This document shows positions 1-11,111 of a stretch of 28,459 bases of DNA, in pieces (the stretch's first letter is position 1; each line of letters begins with the position of its first letter). This DNA is from Bondarzewia mesenterica (taxonomy: Eukaryota > Basidiomycota > Agaricomycetes > Russulales > Bondarzewiaceae): the NCBI GenBank assembly GCA_004802705.1, contig SGPL01000433.1:1-28459 (forward strand), given 5' to 3'. Both the position numbers and the translations under genes were made by a program. The notes under the pieces were generated by a model. The model searched no databases and had not been told where the DNA came from. It was given only the letters and a program-made list of their open reading frames with translations.

Positions 1-480
1 TGAAGCCATTTGGCAAAGTCTTGCACCTTCTCAGGGAAGAATAGTGATCATATTAGTGAACATCATTGTAAATACAGCACAAGTGCCAGTGGAGGTGGAT
101 ATACAAGTGTGATATATGAGAAAAAAAGGTATTGTGATATAAAATCCACCTAGGTTGAGGCCGAAGCCATCTGGGGAAGTCTTAGGCCTTCTCAGGGAAG
201 AATAGTAATCTCAGTGGAGAACATCATTGAGAAAATAGAACAAGTGCTAGTAGAGATGGATATACAAGTGTGATATATGGGCAGAAAGCTATTATAATGT
301 AGAATTCACCCAAGCTGAGGCTAAAGCTGTCCAGAGAAGTCTCAGGCCTTCCCGAGGAAGAACAGTGATCTCAGTGGGGAACATCATTGAGAAAACAGAA
401 TAAGTATTAGTGAGAGTGAATATACAAGTGTAATGCATGGACAGAAAGCTATTGTGAGGTAAAATCTACCACAAATACTT
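1..480 (+). repeat. 160-bp satellite array, left copy (open at window edge)
   Basis: The recurring phrase gRatatacaagtg starts at 97, 258 and 418, so the period is 160-161 bp, and a partial unit precedes it from base 1. Each unit carries the same landmarks in order: ATACAAGTGTGATATATG, then a 'gtagaatccac' type phrase, 'gaagccat', 'ccttc..ggaagaa.agtgatc' and 'aacatcattgagaa'. Base 1 of the window aligns with about base 25900, so this block and the block at 24717-26480 are members of one direct repeat. No reading frame persists through the units. The array continues outside the window. Confidence 0.9.
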
Positions 481-740
481 TTGAACCCATTCCACAAAGT
501 TTTCATCCTCCTTGATAAAAAAAAACAATCTTGCTATTTTATATAAAATTATCATCTTACTGACCGAGATGTTTTGCCGACACATAGATTTCTCAGCATC
601 AGGGTTAAATTGAATATCTCACTGGACATAAGCTTTTACTATCAAGCATAGACTGAATCTCATTGTTAGCCAGAATCTCTTACTATTGAGCATAGAGCTG
701 CCATTTTGGTGATTGAGAATGTTCAGTGTGAGGAGAGAAT
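481..740 (+). repeat. Linker of the composite repeat, left copy
   Basis: This single-copy linker joins the 160-bp array to the 64-bp minisatellite. It is repeated at about 26375-26640: both copies contain 'cttttgaacccattccacaaag', 'tcttgctattttRtataaaat', 'ctgaatctcattg' and 'gagaatgttcagtgtg'. Its first part looks like a degenerate last satellite unit. No gene was seen. Confidence 0.8.
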
Positions 741-1190
741 CAACATTTTGAAAATCTCAGCTGAACTGTTAGAGATGGTCAATGGCAAGCAAGCTCATTC
801 TATTACTTTCCCTGAGAATCTTGGCTGAACCATCAGAGATAGTCAACAGCAAGCAAGCCNATNCTATTANTTTTNCTGAGAATCTNNGCCAAACTNTTAN
901 AGANAGTNAANAGTGAGCAAGCCCATTTTATTACTTTNCTCAAGATTTTTGGTCAAACTATTANAGATGATCAACAGTGAGCAAGCCCATTCTATTACTT
1001 TCTCCGAGAATTTCAGCTNAACTATTAGAGATGATCAGCAGTGAGCAAGCCCATTCTATTACTTTCTCTGAGAATCTTAGCCAAACTGTTAAGNATGGTC
1101 AACAGTGAGCAAGCCCAATTTCATCACCTTCCTCAATAATCTCAGCCAAACTATCAGAAGTAGGCAATAGTGAGGAGTGGCCCAATTATT
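741..1190 (+). repeat. 64-bp minisatellite, left copy
   Basis: The anchor hexamer 'agagat' (or a one- or two-base variant) occurs at 771, 835, 899, 963, 1027, 1091 and 1156, a spacing of 64 bp (65 for the last). Each unit reads roughly 'gccaaactattagagatggtc', then 'aacagtgagcaagcccattc', then 'tattactttctctgagaatct'. Many single N calls fall here, as expected where near-identical repeat copies were collapsed in assembly. Confidence 0.9.
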
Positions 1191-1318
1191 NGAGATNNAT
1201 TGTATATCTATCAGCTGAGCTCAGCTTGACCATCAGCATCAGTCAAAAAGCATGATCGGCCAGAGCATCATAGATGGTGTTAAGGCACTGAATAAGCTTN
1301 TCATATATAGGTTGCATN
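1191..1318 (+). repeat. Tail of the composite repeat, left copy
   Basis: This conserved tail follows the minisatellite and is found again at 19860-20010 and 27040-27178. Shared phrases are 'agcttgaccatca', 'caaaaagca.gatc' and 'agagcatcatagatggtgtt'. On the minus strand the three copies share a short open stretch (NTIYDALADHAF-like), too short and too decayed to call a gene. Homology to a gypsy reverse transcriptase begins right after it. Confidence 0.75.
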
Positions 1319-1324
1319 AGTGTG

Positions 1325-2130
1325 CATATCCTTTTATGAACCTTCAGTAAAAGTTCCTAAAACTGAGGAAAGATTACACATCTCTGACCTTGTTGGGTGT
1401 GAGCCACTGAGATAGTCATTCAATTTTAATAGGATCTATTTCTACTCAGTCATGCAAAATGATAAATCTTAGGTAACTCACTTTGGAGACCTCNAATCAG
1501 CATTTTTCTAGTTTTAAAAATAAGTCATTCTCCCTAAGCCTTCATAGTATTTNATTCACNAGTTCTCAGTGCCTCTTCATATAGACTGTAGCCACCAAGA
1601 TGTCATCTATATATATNATTACCTCACCCATGGCAATGAGGTCTNTAAACAGTTTATTTATCATTGTTTGAAAGGTTGCCAGTGAGTTANTAAGGCCAAA
1701 GAACATAACTATAGGTTCAAATANTCCTTTATTTATAAAAAAGGCTGCCTTTTCNTGATTGCCTTCCTTAATCTGGACATTATTGTACCTTCATCAGACA
1801 TTCATTTTTATAAAAATATATTTGTCCTTTAGGCTTTTGATGATATCTGAGCTAAGGAGGATGGGGTATCAGTTCTTTATAATGTGTTCATTGAGCTTTT
1901 AATAGTCCTAGACTAGTCTGAGCTTTNTATCTTTTTTTTTATTAACAAAGAAAAAGNGTGATGCAAAAGGAGACTTGAGCATCCTTATGGTCCCTCNATA
2001 AAGGTGTTCCTCTAAAAACTTGTCGAGTTCTACTTGTTTATTTCTCAAAAGGGGAATTATCTTCATAGAAATGCTATCAGGTGTATCTAACTTTAGCTCA
2101 ATTTTGTGATCTCATAGATGGAGAGGATGN
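1325..2130 (-). pseudogene. Ty3/gypsy reverse transcriptase fragment (dead)
   Basis: Read on the minus strand from about 2130 down to 1325, the translation follows the Ty3/gypsy reverse transcriptase core in order: a DHKIEL segment, VELDKFLEEHL, FFFVNKKKD, KLRLV*DY*KLNEH, YNNVQIKEG, FEPIVMFFGL, LATFQTM, the catalytic YIDD box (bases 1602-1613), RENDLFLKLEKC, and VRDV*SFLSFRNFY*RFI. All are typical of chromoviral or gypsy elements. Several stops stand where Gln, Arg or Trp is expected. The fragment ends where the RNase H domain should begin, at the composite repeat, so the element is truncated there; no integrase was found. It cannot make a functional enzyme. Family assignment is firm, the clade is not. 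Confidence 0.9.
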
Positions 2131-2900
2131 GATGTGCTTTCAGATACTTCATAGAAGTAGACACTATTTCTGTAGACTGGTTGCCTCTAGATTAAGACAA
2201 AGCTTCCTGAAGTGTAGAGACAAATTTACTAGCCTGAGATTNACTTCAATAAGAGNGCAAAGCCANATTTGAAAAGGCAGTCAACACGTGTTCAAAGGTG
2301 TAAGGTGCTCATAAACTAAAATAACCTTAAAGTGAGTCAATTTGAGNGAAAAGTGAACTGAAATAATAGACTAGATTATTTAGGGATTTTTCCCTCTCTT
2401 TTTATGTGTACAAAAGAGGCTATGCTGATAAACATAACACAAACATATTCACAGTAAACTNCTTAGGTTAAACNAAATGAGATCTCAGCTTTCTGCATTA
2501 ATGAGCAATAAAGTGAGTCAAAATTACAAATACAAAGATGTGNGTCCAATAGTATCCACTTGAACTCCATGCAGTAATCCATATCAATTACAAATCAAAG
2601 GGGATGACTTATAATAAGAAAGAGGCNAGATCGATNTTAGACTGTTGGCCTGATCGCACTTTTAAAAGAAATTTCAAATTAGATGTAAAATTGATTAAGT
2701 CTACACAGCTGAGCCATGTGAGTTTNTNTGGTTGTGCAATTTAGGGTTTATANACACCTAAGGTTCATAAGTCAATTAGTCATGACCTTATCAGAGCTCA
2801 ATTTAGTTTCCTGTGTGATAACCCAAATATNTATTTTACTGACTTCTGCCAACTTGCATGTAGTAAAGAAAGAAATCAAAAAAAAAAAANAAAATTACTG
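2131..2900 (-). other. Probable decayed upstream part of the gypsy element
   Basis: This lies where the protease and late Gag of the minus-strand gypsy element should be. Short minus-strand open stretches exist, but I could not identify a DSGA/DTGA protease motif with confidence. Many stops and N calls are present. Assignment rests only on position next to the reverse transcriptase. Confidence 0.25.
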
Positions 2901-5100
2901 AGTGGGGGTTTTTTATCCAACCAAGTTAGTAACCATGTGTGAGTGAAGGTNAAAGGCAAGTGTGACCTCAAGATAAAGTCTTGAGGTAGGAAAGAATAGA
3001 NGAAATTAAAAAAAAATAAGTCCAATACATAAGATAATAAAAGAAACTCATGTACATATATAAGACAAGTTGAAGATGTACACGGATAGGGAAATTTGAG
3101 ATTCTATCAGTTTNTTCTTGTAAAAGGGCTGGGGAGGANATGCTGAAAGAAAAGATAAAGAGCAAAGAGAATGATCATACTCATGAAACAAATGTGTGAG
3201 TGAGTGAGNGAAGAAATAAATAAAAATTGCCAATACTGAGTCTAAGTAAACAAAAGATGAGAAAGAGTGTAAAGGATGTACAAGTAAATGTTTGAATAGA
3301 ATCTCTTTGTTGATCAAGATGATAATCTCGATCTTAGAGCATCCATGTACACAGATGATGCCTCACAGATTTGAGTAATTAGCTTATCTTCTCATCTCTT
3401 CTTATATCACCTCATTACTATTCTTTTCTCTCAGAGCTATTTACAGCATCTTCTTCTTCATTTATCATATGATCTCATGGTGATGTGAAGTAGAACTGAG
3501 TNAAAATCATATAATAAAAAAGAGACTCAGGAGGTGTTGTTGGATAAACTAGATAAACTAGTTATTGAGTGGCAAGTANAAATCATTAACCCACAAGAGT
3601 TCTAGTCTAGAGTCACATCACACTAAAAAAATCCCATGCAGTTTATCACAGTAAANAAGCTNACTGATCAGGAATATGATAAAAGATGAGTGAGTGAGNG
3701 AAACTATGAGGGTGGTNAATGGTTGAACAGTGTGAGGTAGATCAAATAAAAACCAAGTGANAATATAAAAATTCATTACTTCCACTGAGGGGAGCATGGT
3801 AGAGATGTGCATAGATGCTGATTNACCAGCATAAGCAAAGTTGACTGACCAACAAGATGACAGTTCTGAGTTGATGGCACTAAGTTTAGTACCTATAATA
3901 AGCACTGAGAACAGAAGTGCATATGGGGGCAGATAGCCAGTAGGAGGTGGCAGTATAGGGATTCAAGGTCTAGACATGAGGGTATAGTTGAAAGGGAAGG
4001 AGAAGAAGCTAATGGAGCAATGAGACATAAAATGGTTAATTTTGTAGGTGCATTTTGTATTACTGTGTAGACTTTTGTCAGATTTTTTTCAGATATTTTT
4101 ATTCTTTTTAATCTCAACTGTTAATGTGATGAGTTCATTTTATAGATCTAGTTATCTTCNATCCTANAGCATTTTATGTGCATGCTCAGAAATTCATTAT
4201 NAATTAATTATTGAATCTTTANTTTTTCAGNGTNTCACATTATCTTACATTTAAGNATATTATGCATTCTGATACTGAATATTAAATTACATTTGGAATA
4301 ATTTCTGTGCATGACACNACATANATACCTCAATATTNGCACTCAGTATAGATATNATTCAACTCCACANCANCAATGAGTGTGCANGTTCTATTCAACA
4401 AGGGCCTTGCAAATGAGCATGAGTAATGAGTAAGTTAACAGAGAGATTAGCACCTACTGAATGAAAACCTCTACAGTCAAATATAGCTATACTGACNTTT
4501 ATGATATGTGAGAGCAAACTAGCACTAAGATAGCTAAGAGGAGAGATTATAAATCTGAGTATATGAGCTCACCACAGATGTCTATATATACAAGCATCTT
4601 GAGCATTGAAGAATAGCTGAGAGGCCATGTATGATGATAGGCANATGAGAAAAGCAAAGGAGGGAGAAACTTACATNGGGCATGNAGGGGGAATCCTCTA
4701 CAGAGGTAAAAATATATTGAGGGCAACTANAATCTATTTATCATCACATCTGCTTTTAAGCAGCTCTAGGAGGCTTTATAATATCATAGTCAAATGGAGA
4801 ATCTTGTTACTTGTATTGACTTCTCCTTCATCTCAGCTCATCTCAAATCACCATAGGCTCTNGAAAATAGAAATATGTCAAGCCAGATATTCAGAGNGTN
4901 ACCTTTAAGGAAAAAAAAAAACAAGCTGTAGTGTCAAAGTGAAGATAGTCCTTATTTTGGAAGTTCACTCAGGGCTGTCTGGTCATGCTATCATCTCAGC
5001 CACTCTAATGAGGCTGCNCAACCTTCCCNTTGAATTTNACCATNCCTATTGATCCTACATCAATGCTAAGAAATGTAAAAAAATGGTGAAAGATTAGCTT
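2901..5100. other. No recognisable gene; AT-rich decayed DNA
   Basis: Purine-rich and AT-rich sequence with many N calls and short homopolymers (poly-A at 2878-2892, 4911-4921). Short GAGT-type runs occur near 3195 and 3690. The open frames here (for example 3618-3905 and 3893-4117 minus, 4627-4908 plus) are under 100 codons and show no family motif that I recognise; I regard them as chance frames. Confidence 0.5.
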
Positions 5101-5149
5101 TTTTTTTAGAGGCTAATANCTTGATATGCCTAATGTTGCTTTNATTGTC

Positions 5150-5460
5150 TTATATAGTCAAAACAATTATATGAGAGATTGGCTTCTTTGGCGAGGCTAA
5201 TATCTCTANNATCTCTTGCATGCTAAGTGTCTGACATCTGACTAGAGATATTCTAACTGCAAAAAGGATGAAGGCAACTGGAGGTGTCTNGATTGCTTCA
5301 GCTACCTGATGTTTTGTATAGGATGTTGCTAGNATGCATATCACTATAGCCCCTTCTATTAAGTGGAACAATAAATGGGGTTGTATTTTACTCTTGCTTG
5401 GCTTCAGTGAGTCAAGATTNTTCTTCACCTTGACTATAGTGAGAAGCTCTGTTNTTAGTA
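5150..5460 (-). pseudogene. Unidentified repeat protein, copy 1
   Basis: A minus-strand open frame of about 100 codons whose translation lines up with two other places in the window (8825-9015 plus and 27366-27665 plus). The shared core here reads LATSYTKHQVAEAI, then TPPVAF, LVRCQTLSMQE and EIL. The three copies share order and spacing, so it is or was a real coding sequence of a repeated element. Residue character suggests alternating helical segments; there is no zinc finger, DDE triad or reverse transcriptase box. I do not recognise the family. The open character may continue upstream on the minus strand to about 5700, with N calls and frame changes. This copy is inverted relative to the other two. 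Confidence 0.6.
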
Positions 5461-8400
5461 CAACTCTCATCCTTTAGCTGATTTAATNGCCATCCTCAGT
5501 GGTGATTGGCCAGAAGTAGTGTATCTAGAAGAGGAGGAATGGATGACTTTGGCTCATCTTGAGTGTAGATGAGGTAGGTAAAGGGGTAAAGCATNTCCAC
5601 CCAATCATATTATTTNTAGTAGGGTGAATCATACATTAACTTCATGGTAATATTGACTTCATTNAAGTAGGTGATCTATGGTGTGTATGTTTTAGCATAG
5701 ACAGAAGGAAAGGTGAANATAAGGATGCACATTGCTNAGGANACCACACCTATAGCAAGCCTATCTAGNGATAAACACNAATGTTTGTTAGAATGNCACT
5801 CAATTTTTGTCCATAAAGGTCACGATCCCTTGATTGCACAAGAATAGGTCATGATCAAAGTTCATNTCACCTCTAAGGTTATAGCAGATTATGTANTAAT
5901 AAGTGAGAATGTTGATAAACTAGTGTATCTTCTAGAATCAGTTGTTGCTTTACANGGTATATATAGAGGGACCAGTNGCAGATGATAATAGTAAATCATT
6001 CNAAGATATCAAGTTATGAGTNGNAGTTGGGGCAAAAGACAAGGTCTTTAGGCTATGATAAATAAAGAGTACANGAGTATCCTATATAAAGATATCTTCT
6101 ACATATGCTGGTCATTTTAGTGAGGGATTCAGGCTATCAGACATCAAGAGGGATCACTTGAGAGACCTTGATCAAGAGTCTTAGTGAAAATTAAGAAGTG
6201 ATGTAAGGATGCAGTAAAACTCACCAAAAACCTAAGGCATAGGAGTGGATTTTAAGTCAGAGTCAGTTTGGAGGCTGATAAATTTGTATCAAAGAGAGAT
6301 TGAAGAGAGAGGTGCAGCAGGTGGCTGAGCATTCTAAAACAGAGTCATGTTGAGAGCCACTANCAAAGGACAAAAACAAGGATGTGCAAAATNAGTGTCN
6401 ATGTCGAGGGACTTAAATGGGCCTACATGCTTGTCAGGGGACAGGCATTTATGCATACTAGCTATTTGAAGTGAAAGATGAGAGTTCATTCCTAGTTAAG
6501 GCTGAACTGGTGAGAGTGGGGTCAAGGGCCTTCATTAAACTCTAGATNAAAGCCTATTATTTAATCAGTGATAGGCAAATAGAAAAACAAAGTGTACTTA
6601 TAGAGGAGTCAAACTGAAGATGAATAGCTATAAGTCANAATATATGCAGGTCACACAAAGGAAACTCATNAGNGGATAGGTGAGACTCATCAGGGGGGTA
6701 TTCNTGCATTNATGAGCATGTATCTTATGGTACATATCAAGCTGCACTATCTCATCCAAACTCACAGACTACTCATCTTGATTNTATCTGAATCATGATT
6801 TATGTAATGNCATNGAATGCANTGNAATGAGCAATCAAGGTGTCATNCAAGCATGCTAGATATGACAGCTCCAATAGAAGTATCCAATTTGAGGCTAGAG
6901 TATTTGACCATCTTAGTTTTGATTATGCACCTCAAGTNATGAAGCATGTATTGCTTGTCAGTTANGATCTCACTGTAATCNTCACATCTGTGGATAGAAA
7001 GTCAATGAGCATACAAAAGGGTGGATAAAGTGAGATGATGAATATAAAGAGGCATATGTGATATAATATTAGGATGGATGGTAGTATTAGGGAAGAGGAA
7101 AGGGGGAAGGTATGAAACTAGTGGAAAAAAAANNNAAAAAAGGTAGGTATTTGATATTAGAGCTTTGATATAAATAAGGACAAAAAAAGAGGATTAGATG
7201 AAAAACTAAAACATGTGCACATATAAAGAGATCATCGATGTTTTTTAAGCAACTGCACAAGAAANTTGAGTTTAATTAATGCTCTTCTTAAGAAAAAAAA
7301 AAATAATCTCTGAGAATGATGTAAAAAGAAAAGATAAATTAGGGCANCATGAAGAAGCTCAAAAGAGTTACAGCAGTAGAAAGAGGANAATTCTTCTGGG
7401 CTGAGGGGTCAGATTGCATGATATGAATAGAAGATTGAAGGAAAATGAGATGAGATAAAGTTGAATGAGGTTNAAAAAGNGAGAGTGAATGAGCAGGTGA
7501 TGAGATGAGATGAAGGGGAGAGCAGATGGCTAAAAAAAAAGGGATAGAAGACTGAGGGACTAGAGATAGATTCAGAATTAAAAGAAAGTTTAAACTAATG
7601 TATGAATGTAGATCTAGCTTGAGAATATTCAAAAGGAATAGAGAGATTATATCATACCAGTATAGTATCATAATAAATGTAGTTGATGTGTTATNTGGGA
7701 AAAAAATAACTTNCTGTGGATGGGTAGAGNGAGGGGTATCATGTGAAGAAAGCAATGAGGGGGAGGAGAGACATACAGAAAATGAGGAGTTGTTCTTATT
7801 ATGAGTGAGGTGAGNAGAAACATTATATAGAAATGTCATGGCTTTTACTTCCTTTTTTTACTTGCAGAGGGATGTCGATTGGAGATCATATNCATCTTAG
7901 AAGAAAAAAAAAAGCTCGATCTCTTTCTANACTAATTAAAAATCATTCAAACTCAAACACTATTATGAGCGGGGTCATTTTATACATTATTTGATAATAT
8001 ATNTATCCTATGGTGATTCTAGCTAGAGAATACATATCTTTTTGACTACCAGTACTTTAGACTGTTATAATATCAATGAAGCAGGTGTANGAGGGCTGAT
8101 GAAATCTAGGTACAGTAAAAATATTTGAAGCAAGTTTAATAACTCTATGGCACCAATAGGGTCAAAATGATCTAGTGTTTAAAAGAATAGGGAGAAAAGT
8201 TGATAGACTGTCCTTTTCANAAAAGAAATGCCANNAAGATGTGAGTCAGGCAGAGCTCNAAGGTAATTAGCTAAGCCATAGATATCAGAGTGTCTTAATA
8301 AATGTATTGCAAGGGAGAGCCTTTGAGGTAATCGTGTAAGTGTACCTCAGTGCCATTTTTGAGAGTAAATTAAAACTGTGAGAAGAGGTCAGTGAAAGGA

Positions 8401-8640
8401 ACAGGGCACAGTAGAAGTGTAAAAGACCTTTTGAGGGCAGCTATATCTATAGCAGGTTTCTTTGAAGAATTTCAACTAGATCCTCTAAGTGGCCAGACTA
8501 TCCAGAGAATGTAAGAGATAGGGGCAGTTTATAAGAGAGTGATCATGAACATGAGGCATTTAGATCAGCTTTAATAAATGTTAGAACAGTTCACCACTGT
8601 GATGACAAAGGAGCTACAGCTATTGACTTTTAGAGCTCAG
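5461..8640. other. No recognisable gene; decayed DNA
   Basis: No protein family could be followed on either strand. Frames at 6840-7028 plus, 7339-7839 minus and 7598-7804 plus overlap on opposite strands and are low-complexity (Ser/Leu/Phe-rich), as expected for chance frames in AG-rich DNA. Three consecutive N at 7133-7135 sit in a poly-A run. Scattered single N calls continue to about 8260. Confidence 0.5.
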
Positions 8641-8824
8641 TTTTGACCATCATTTAGTATTAAAAAAACCTCATCTTTATCAGTTTCTCATTTATTATAT
8701 ATGCTAGTAATGACTTTCAGCTACTCTTTCTGCATCACAAGTTATGTCTAATAAGAGGGACAGGAGTCTCTACTATGGCTAGATGGAGTTTGACACCTAC
8801 TTGCCAAAGCTATGTTAGTAAAAA

Positions 8825-9015
8825 CTAAAAATCCATCTACTGCTGAATGCAGTAGAATAGCATTTAGCCATAGCTTTCCCTATAATATCTAGTGCATAAG
8901 ATTGGTCAGCTAAAACAGTTGAGGCATCACTAGGTCCCTTTGACTATATAATAAAGGCCATACTACTAGTCTTTTTTAAGGAGATTTCATAGATAGCAAG
9001 TAGTTCAGATATTCT
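8825..9015 (+). pseudogene. Unidentified repeat protein, copy 2
   Basis: In one plus frame the translation runs KLKIHLLLNAVE*HLAIAF, PIISSA*DW, SAKTVEASLGPFDYII, KAILLVFFKE and SSSDIL. It is collinear with copies 1 and 3: the KxKI..LL segment, then A(I/F)..ITS(S/Y), then QLAK(A/T)V, then an (I)RALLV-like segment. In-frame stops stand at expected Gln or Gly/Arg positions and one small deletion is implied. The DNA-level similarity to the plus strand at 27.27-27.67 kb extends somewhat upstream, to about 8650. Function unknown. Confidence 0.5.
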
Positions 9016-10440
9016 CTAATTCTTGGGATCCAATCTCACATGTAGTCATTTTGACTCCATAACTTGGTCAGTCTATTTATAGCCAATAGTTGTTAGCTTG
9101 GTGATATACCTTTCCTTTGCTTTTTCAAGGGACTGAGATGACTTCTGACATGACATCTATATCAATATCAAGGTTATAGTTGAGGAGAGGGTTGGGGGTT
9201 AATGGAGCCTTCATCAAAAAAGCCTAGTGCTTTCATTGACTGAGATCTTTATAGTTCTGATGCCTTAATCAATCTGCTTTTCTCAATAAATAATAAACTG
9301 AATGGCAAGCTGAATGCATTTTCTCTTGCCAGATCACATATTATAGTAGACTAAAAAGAAGACAGTGAATTACAGAATTTAATATGCATTATTAATAATT
9401 TTATTAACATATAATATGTAAGTAAATGCTCAACTATTTTAGTAATAATCTATAAGTAATAAGTATTGATCAGCATCCGCATTGGCATTGATGAACCACT
9501 AGCAATGATAAGACTGTTAAATTTTGCCATTTCTATCTATTTTATTACCTTGATTCTCAACTGCTCATAGATGTTATCTCGCATAAAAAATGTGATATAA
9601 ACTCTCTCTTTATCCACCTTTAAGACTAAATGAGTGAAAACTCTTTCACAGAAGCCTATGACTATCTCAGAGTTGTATTTAAAATAGACACTGGTGTCAG
9701 GGAGCTTTATAATAACATATCAATATGGCCTGATAGTAGTGAGGAGATCATACCATTCATGCCTAACTGGCCATCATGGTGAGGAAAAGTTATTTTTTGT
9801 GTAATTATTAAGATGCCAGTGATGGCAAAAGGCTATCAATAAGTAACCTCAGTGAGTGAGCTGATCTCACTGAGCTTATAGATTNATTGTAGTCTACACT
9901 GATATTAATTGAGATTGATGAGGCTTAAGATGGTGCTAAGTAGGGCAGATGATTTAATGAATAAGACAATCTATTGCTGACATCTCAGCTTAGAGTGTTT
10001 CTTAGTTAAGCTTACTGATAGCTTTAACAAATAATCAAGTGACTGCCATTTCTTTTTAAGCATACTCACTGATAGTGATAATNAAATACTCACATTATAG
10101 GTCTATTCAAACCACTCTAGNGATATTTCTACTGTGCTAGGAGTCATCTTNGTGTATTTTTTGATGAGATTAAAAAAAGTTTAAATTATACTTTTAGTCA
10201 CCTATAGCTGCAGGCTGGTGCATTGGTGAAAGCTTTATTGTCACCTCCTAAATAATCACCTTTAATACATTTAGTATCAGTCATAATTTCTATCAGTGAT
10301 TACTCACTTGTCTTTTTAGGATCAAGATTCTTAGCAAATATCATAGGCTGATAGCCTTACTTTATCTACATCAGAGGTAATTTAACTATATTTCTATTAT
10401 TGCTTATATAAAGACTAANAATACTTTTTAATTATAGATT
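9016..10440. other. No recognisable gene; AT-rich spacer
   Basis: No conserved domain was followed in any frame. A very AT-rich patch lies at 9370-9450. Sequence quality appears better here (almost no N between 8260 and 9880). Confidence 0.5.
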
Positions 10441-11111
10441 GAACATGTNTTCACCTTGTGGGCAGATAGCATGGTCATCATAGATTCTATGGATTCTAAG
10501 CTAGACTCAGTNGATAGTAATAGTAACTATAATAATGATACCAATGAAGATGACAACAATGATAATGTTTGAGCTCAATTTGAACACTCTCAAACTGCTT
10601 GCAGTAAGAATNATAAGGCTATNGTAAGCAACACATCAGCAGGTAAGAGTAAGATAATAAAAGGAGAAGGTAAGACAATAATAGGTAAGAACAAGGTTGT
10701 GACTAAAGNGCAAGGCCTTAGTAGATAAGAATAAGGCTGTAGTAAGTGGTGATAAGGACAAAAGAGTCATGATATGGAAGACTTTTAATAAGTTGATAGG
10801 CAAGGAAATGAACTCTGATATAGTTTTTTTAGATATGAATTATAGTCCTACAACATGGCAGTTTTTAATATTGATTNAAAAACTTGCACTTTAGCTCCTT
10901 TAAAAAGATTATCAATAGGGTGCAGAATTTTATCAAGCTAGTTCATGATCAGATGATTAGATTGTATAATGAAATGGAGGATGATGAAAGTAATGAACAG
11001 GTAATAATTATTGATATATTTAACTCAGATAATAATTNTAAGTGTTTCAATGTATTTTTTCTTCCCTTTCTCATTCATATTTATTGCTCAAAATGTTTTA
11101 AGCCACTATAA
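10441..11111 (+). pseudogene. Unidentified Asp/Asn- and Lys-rich ORF remnant
   Basis: Several plus-strand open stretches follow one another with frame changes. The first (about 10441-10570) encodes an Asp/Ser/Asn-rich acidic tract (DNNDNV-like). Next is a Lys/Gly-rich tract built on imperfect 'ggtaagaRYAAGG' repeats (10610-10760), then a stretch translating as MIWKTFNKLIGKEMNSDIVF near 10777, then an ATG frame at 10884-11111 with FKKIINRVQNFIKLVHDQ followed by an acidic segment (MEDDESNEQ). The composition, an acidic and basic low-complexity front followed by a helical part, could be a nuclear or transposon-associated protein, but I recognise no family. Probably a broken element gene; chance frames remain possible. 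Confidence 0.35.

Noticed and set aside
7339..7839. Minus-strand frame of 166 codons, the longest single frame in the window
   Set aside because: It is Ser/Leu/Phe/His-rich, full of N, matches no family, and a 68-codon frame overlaps it on the other strand; it looks like a chance frame in purine-rich DNA.
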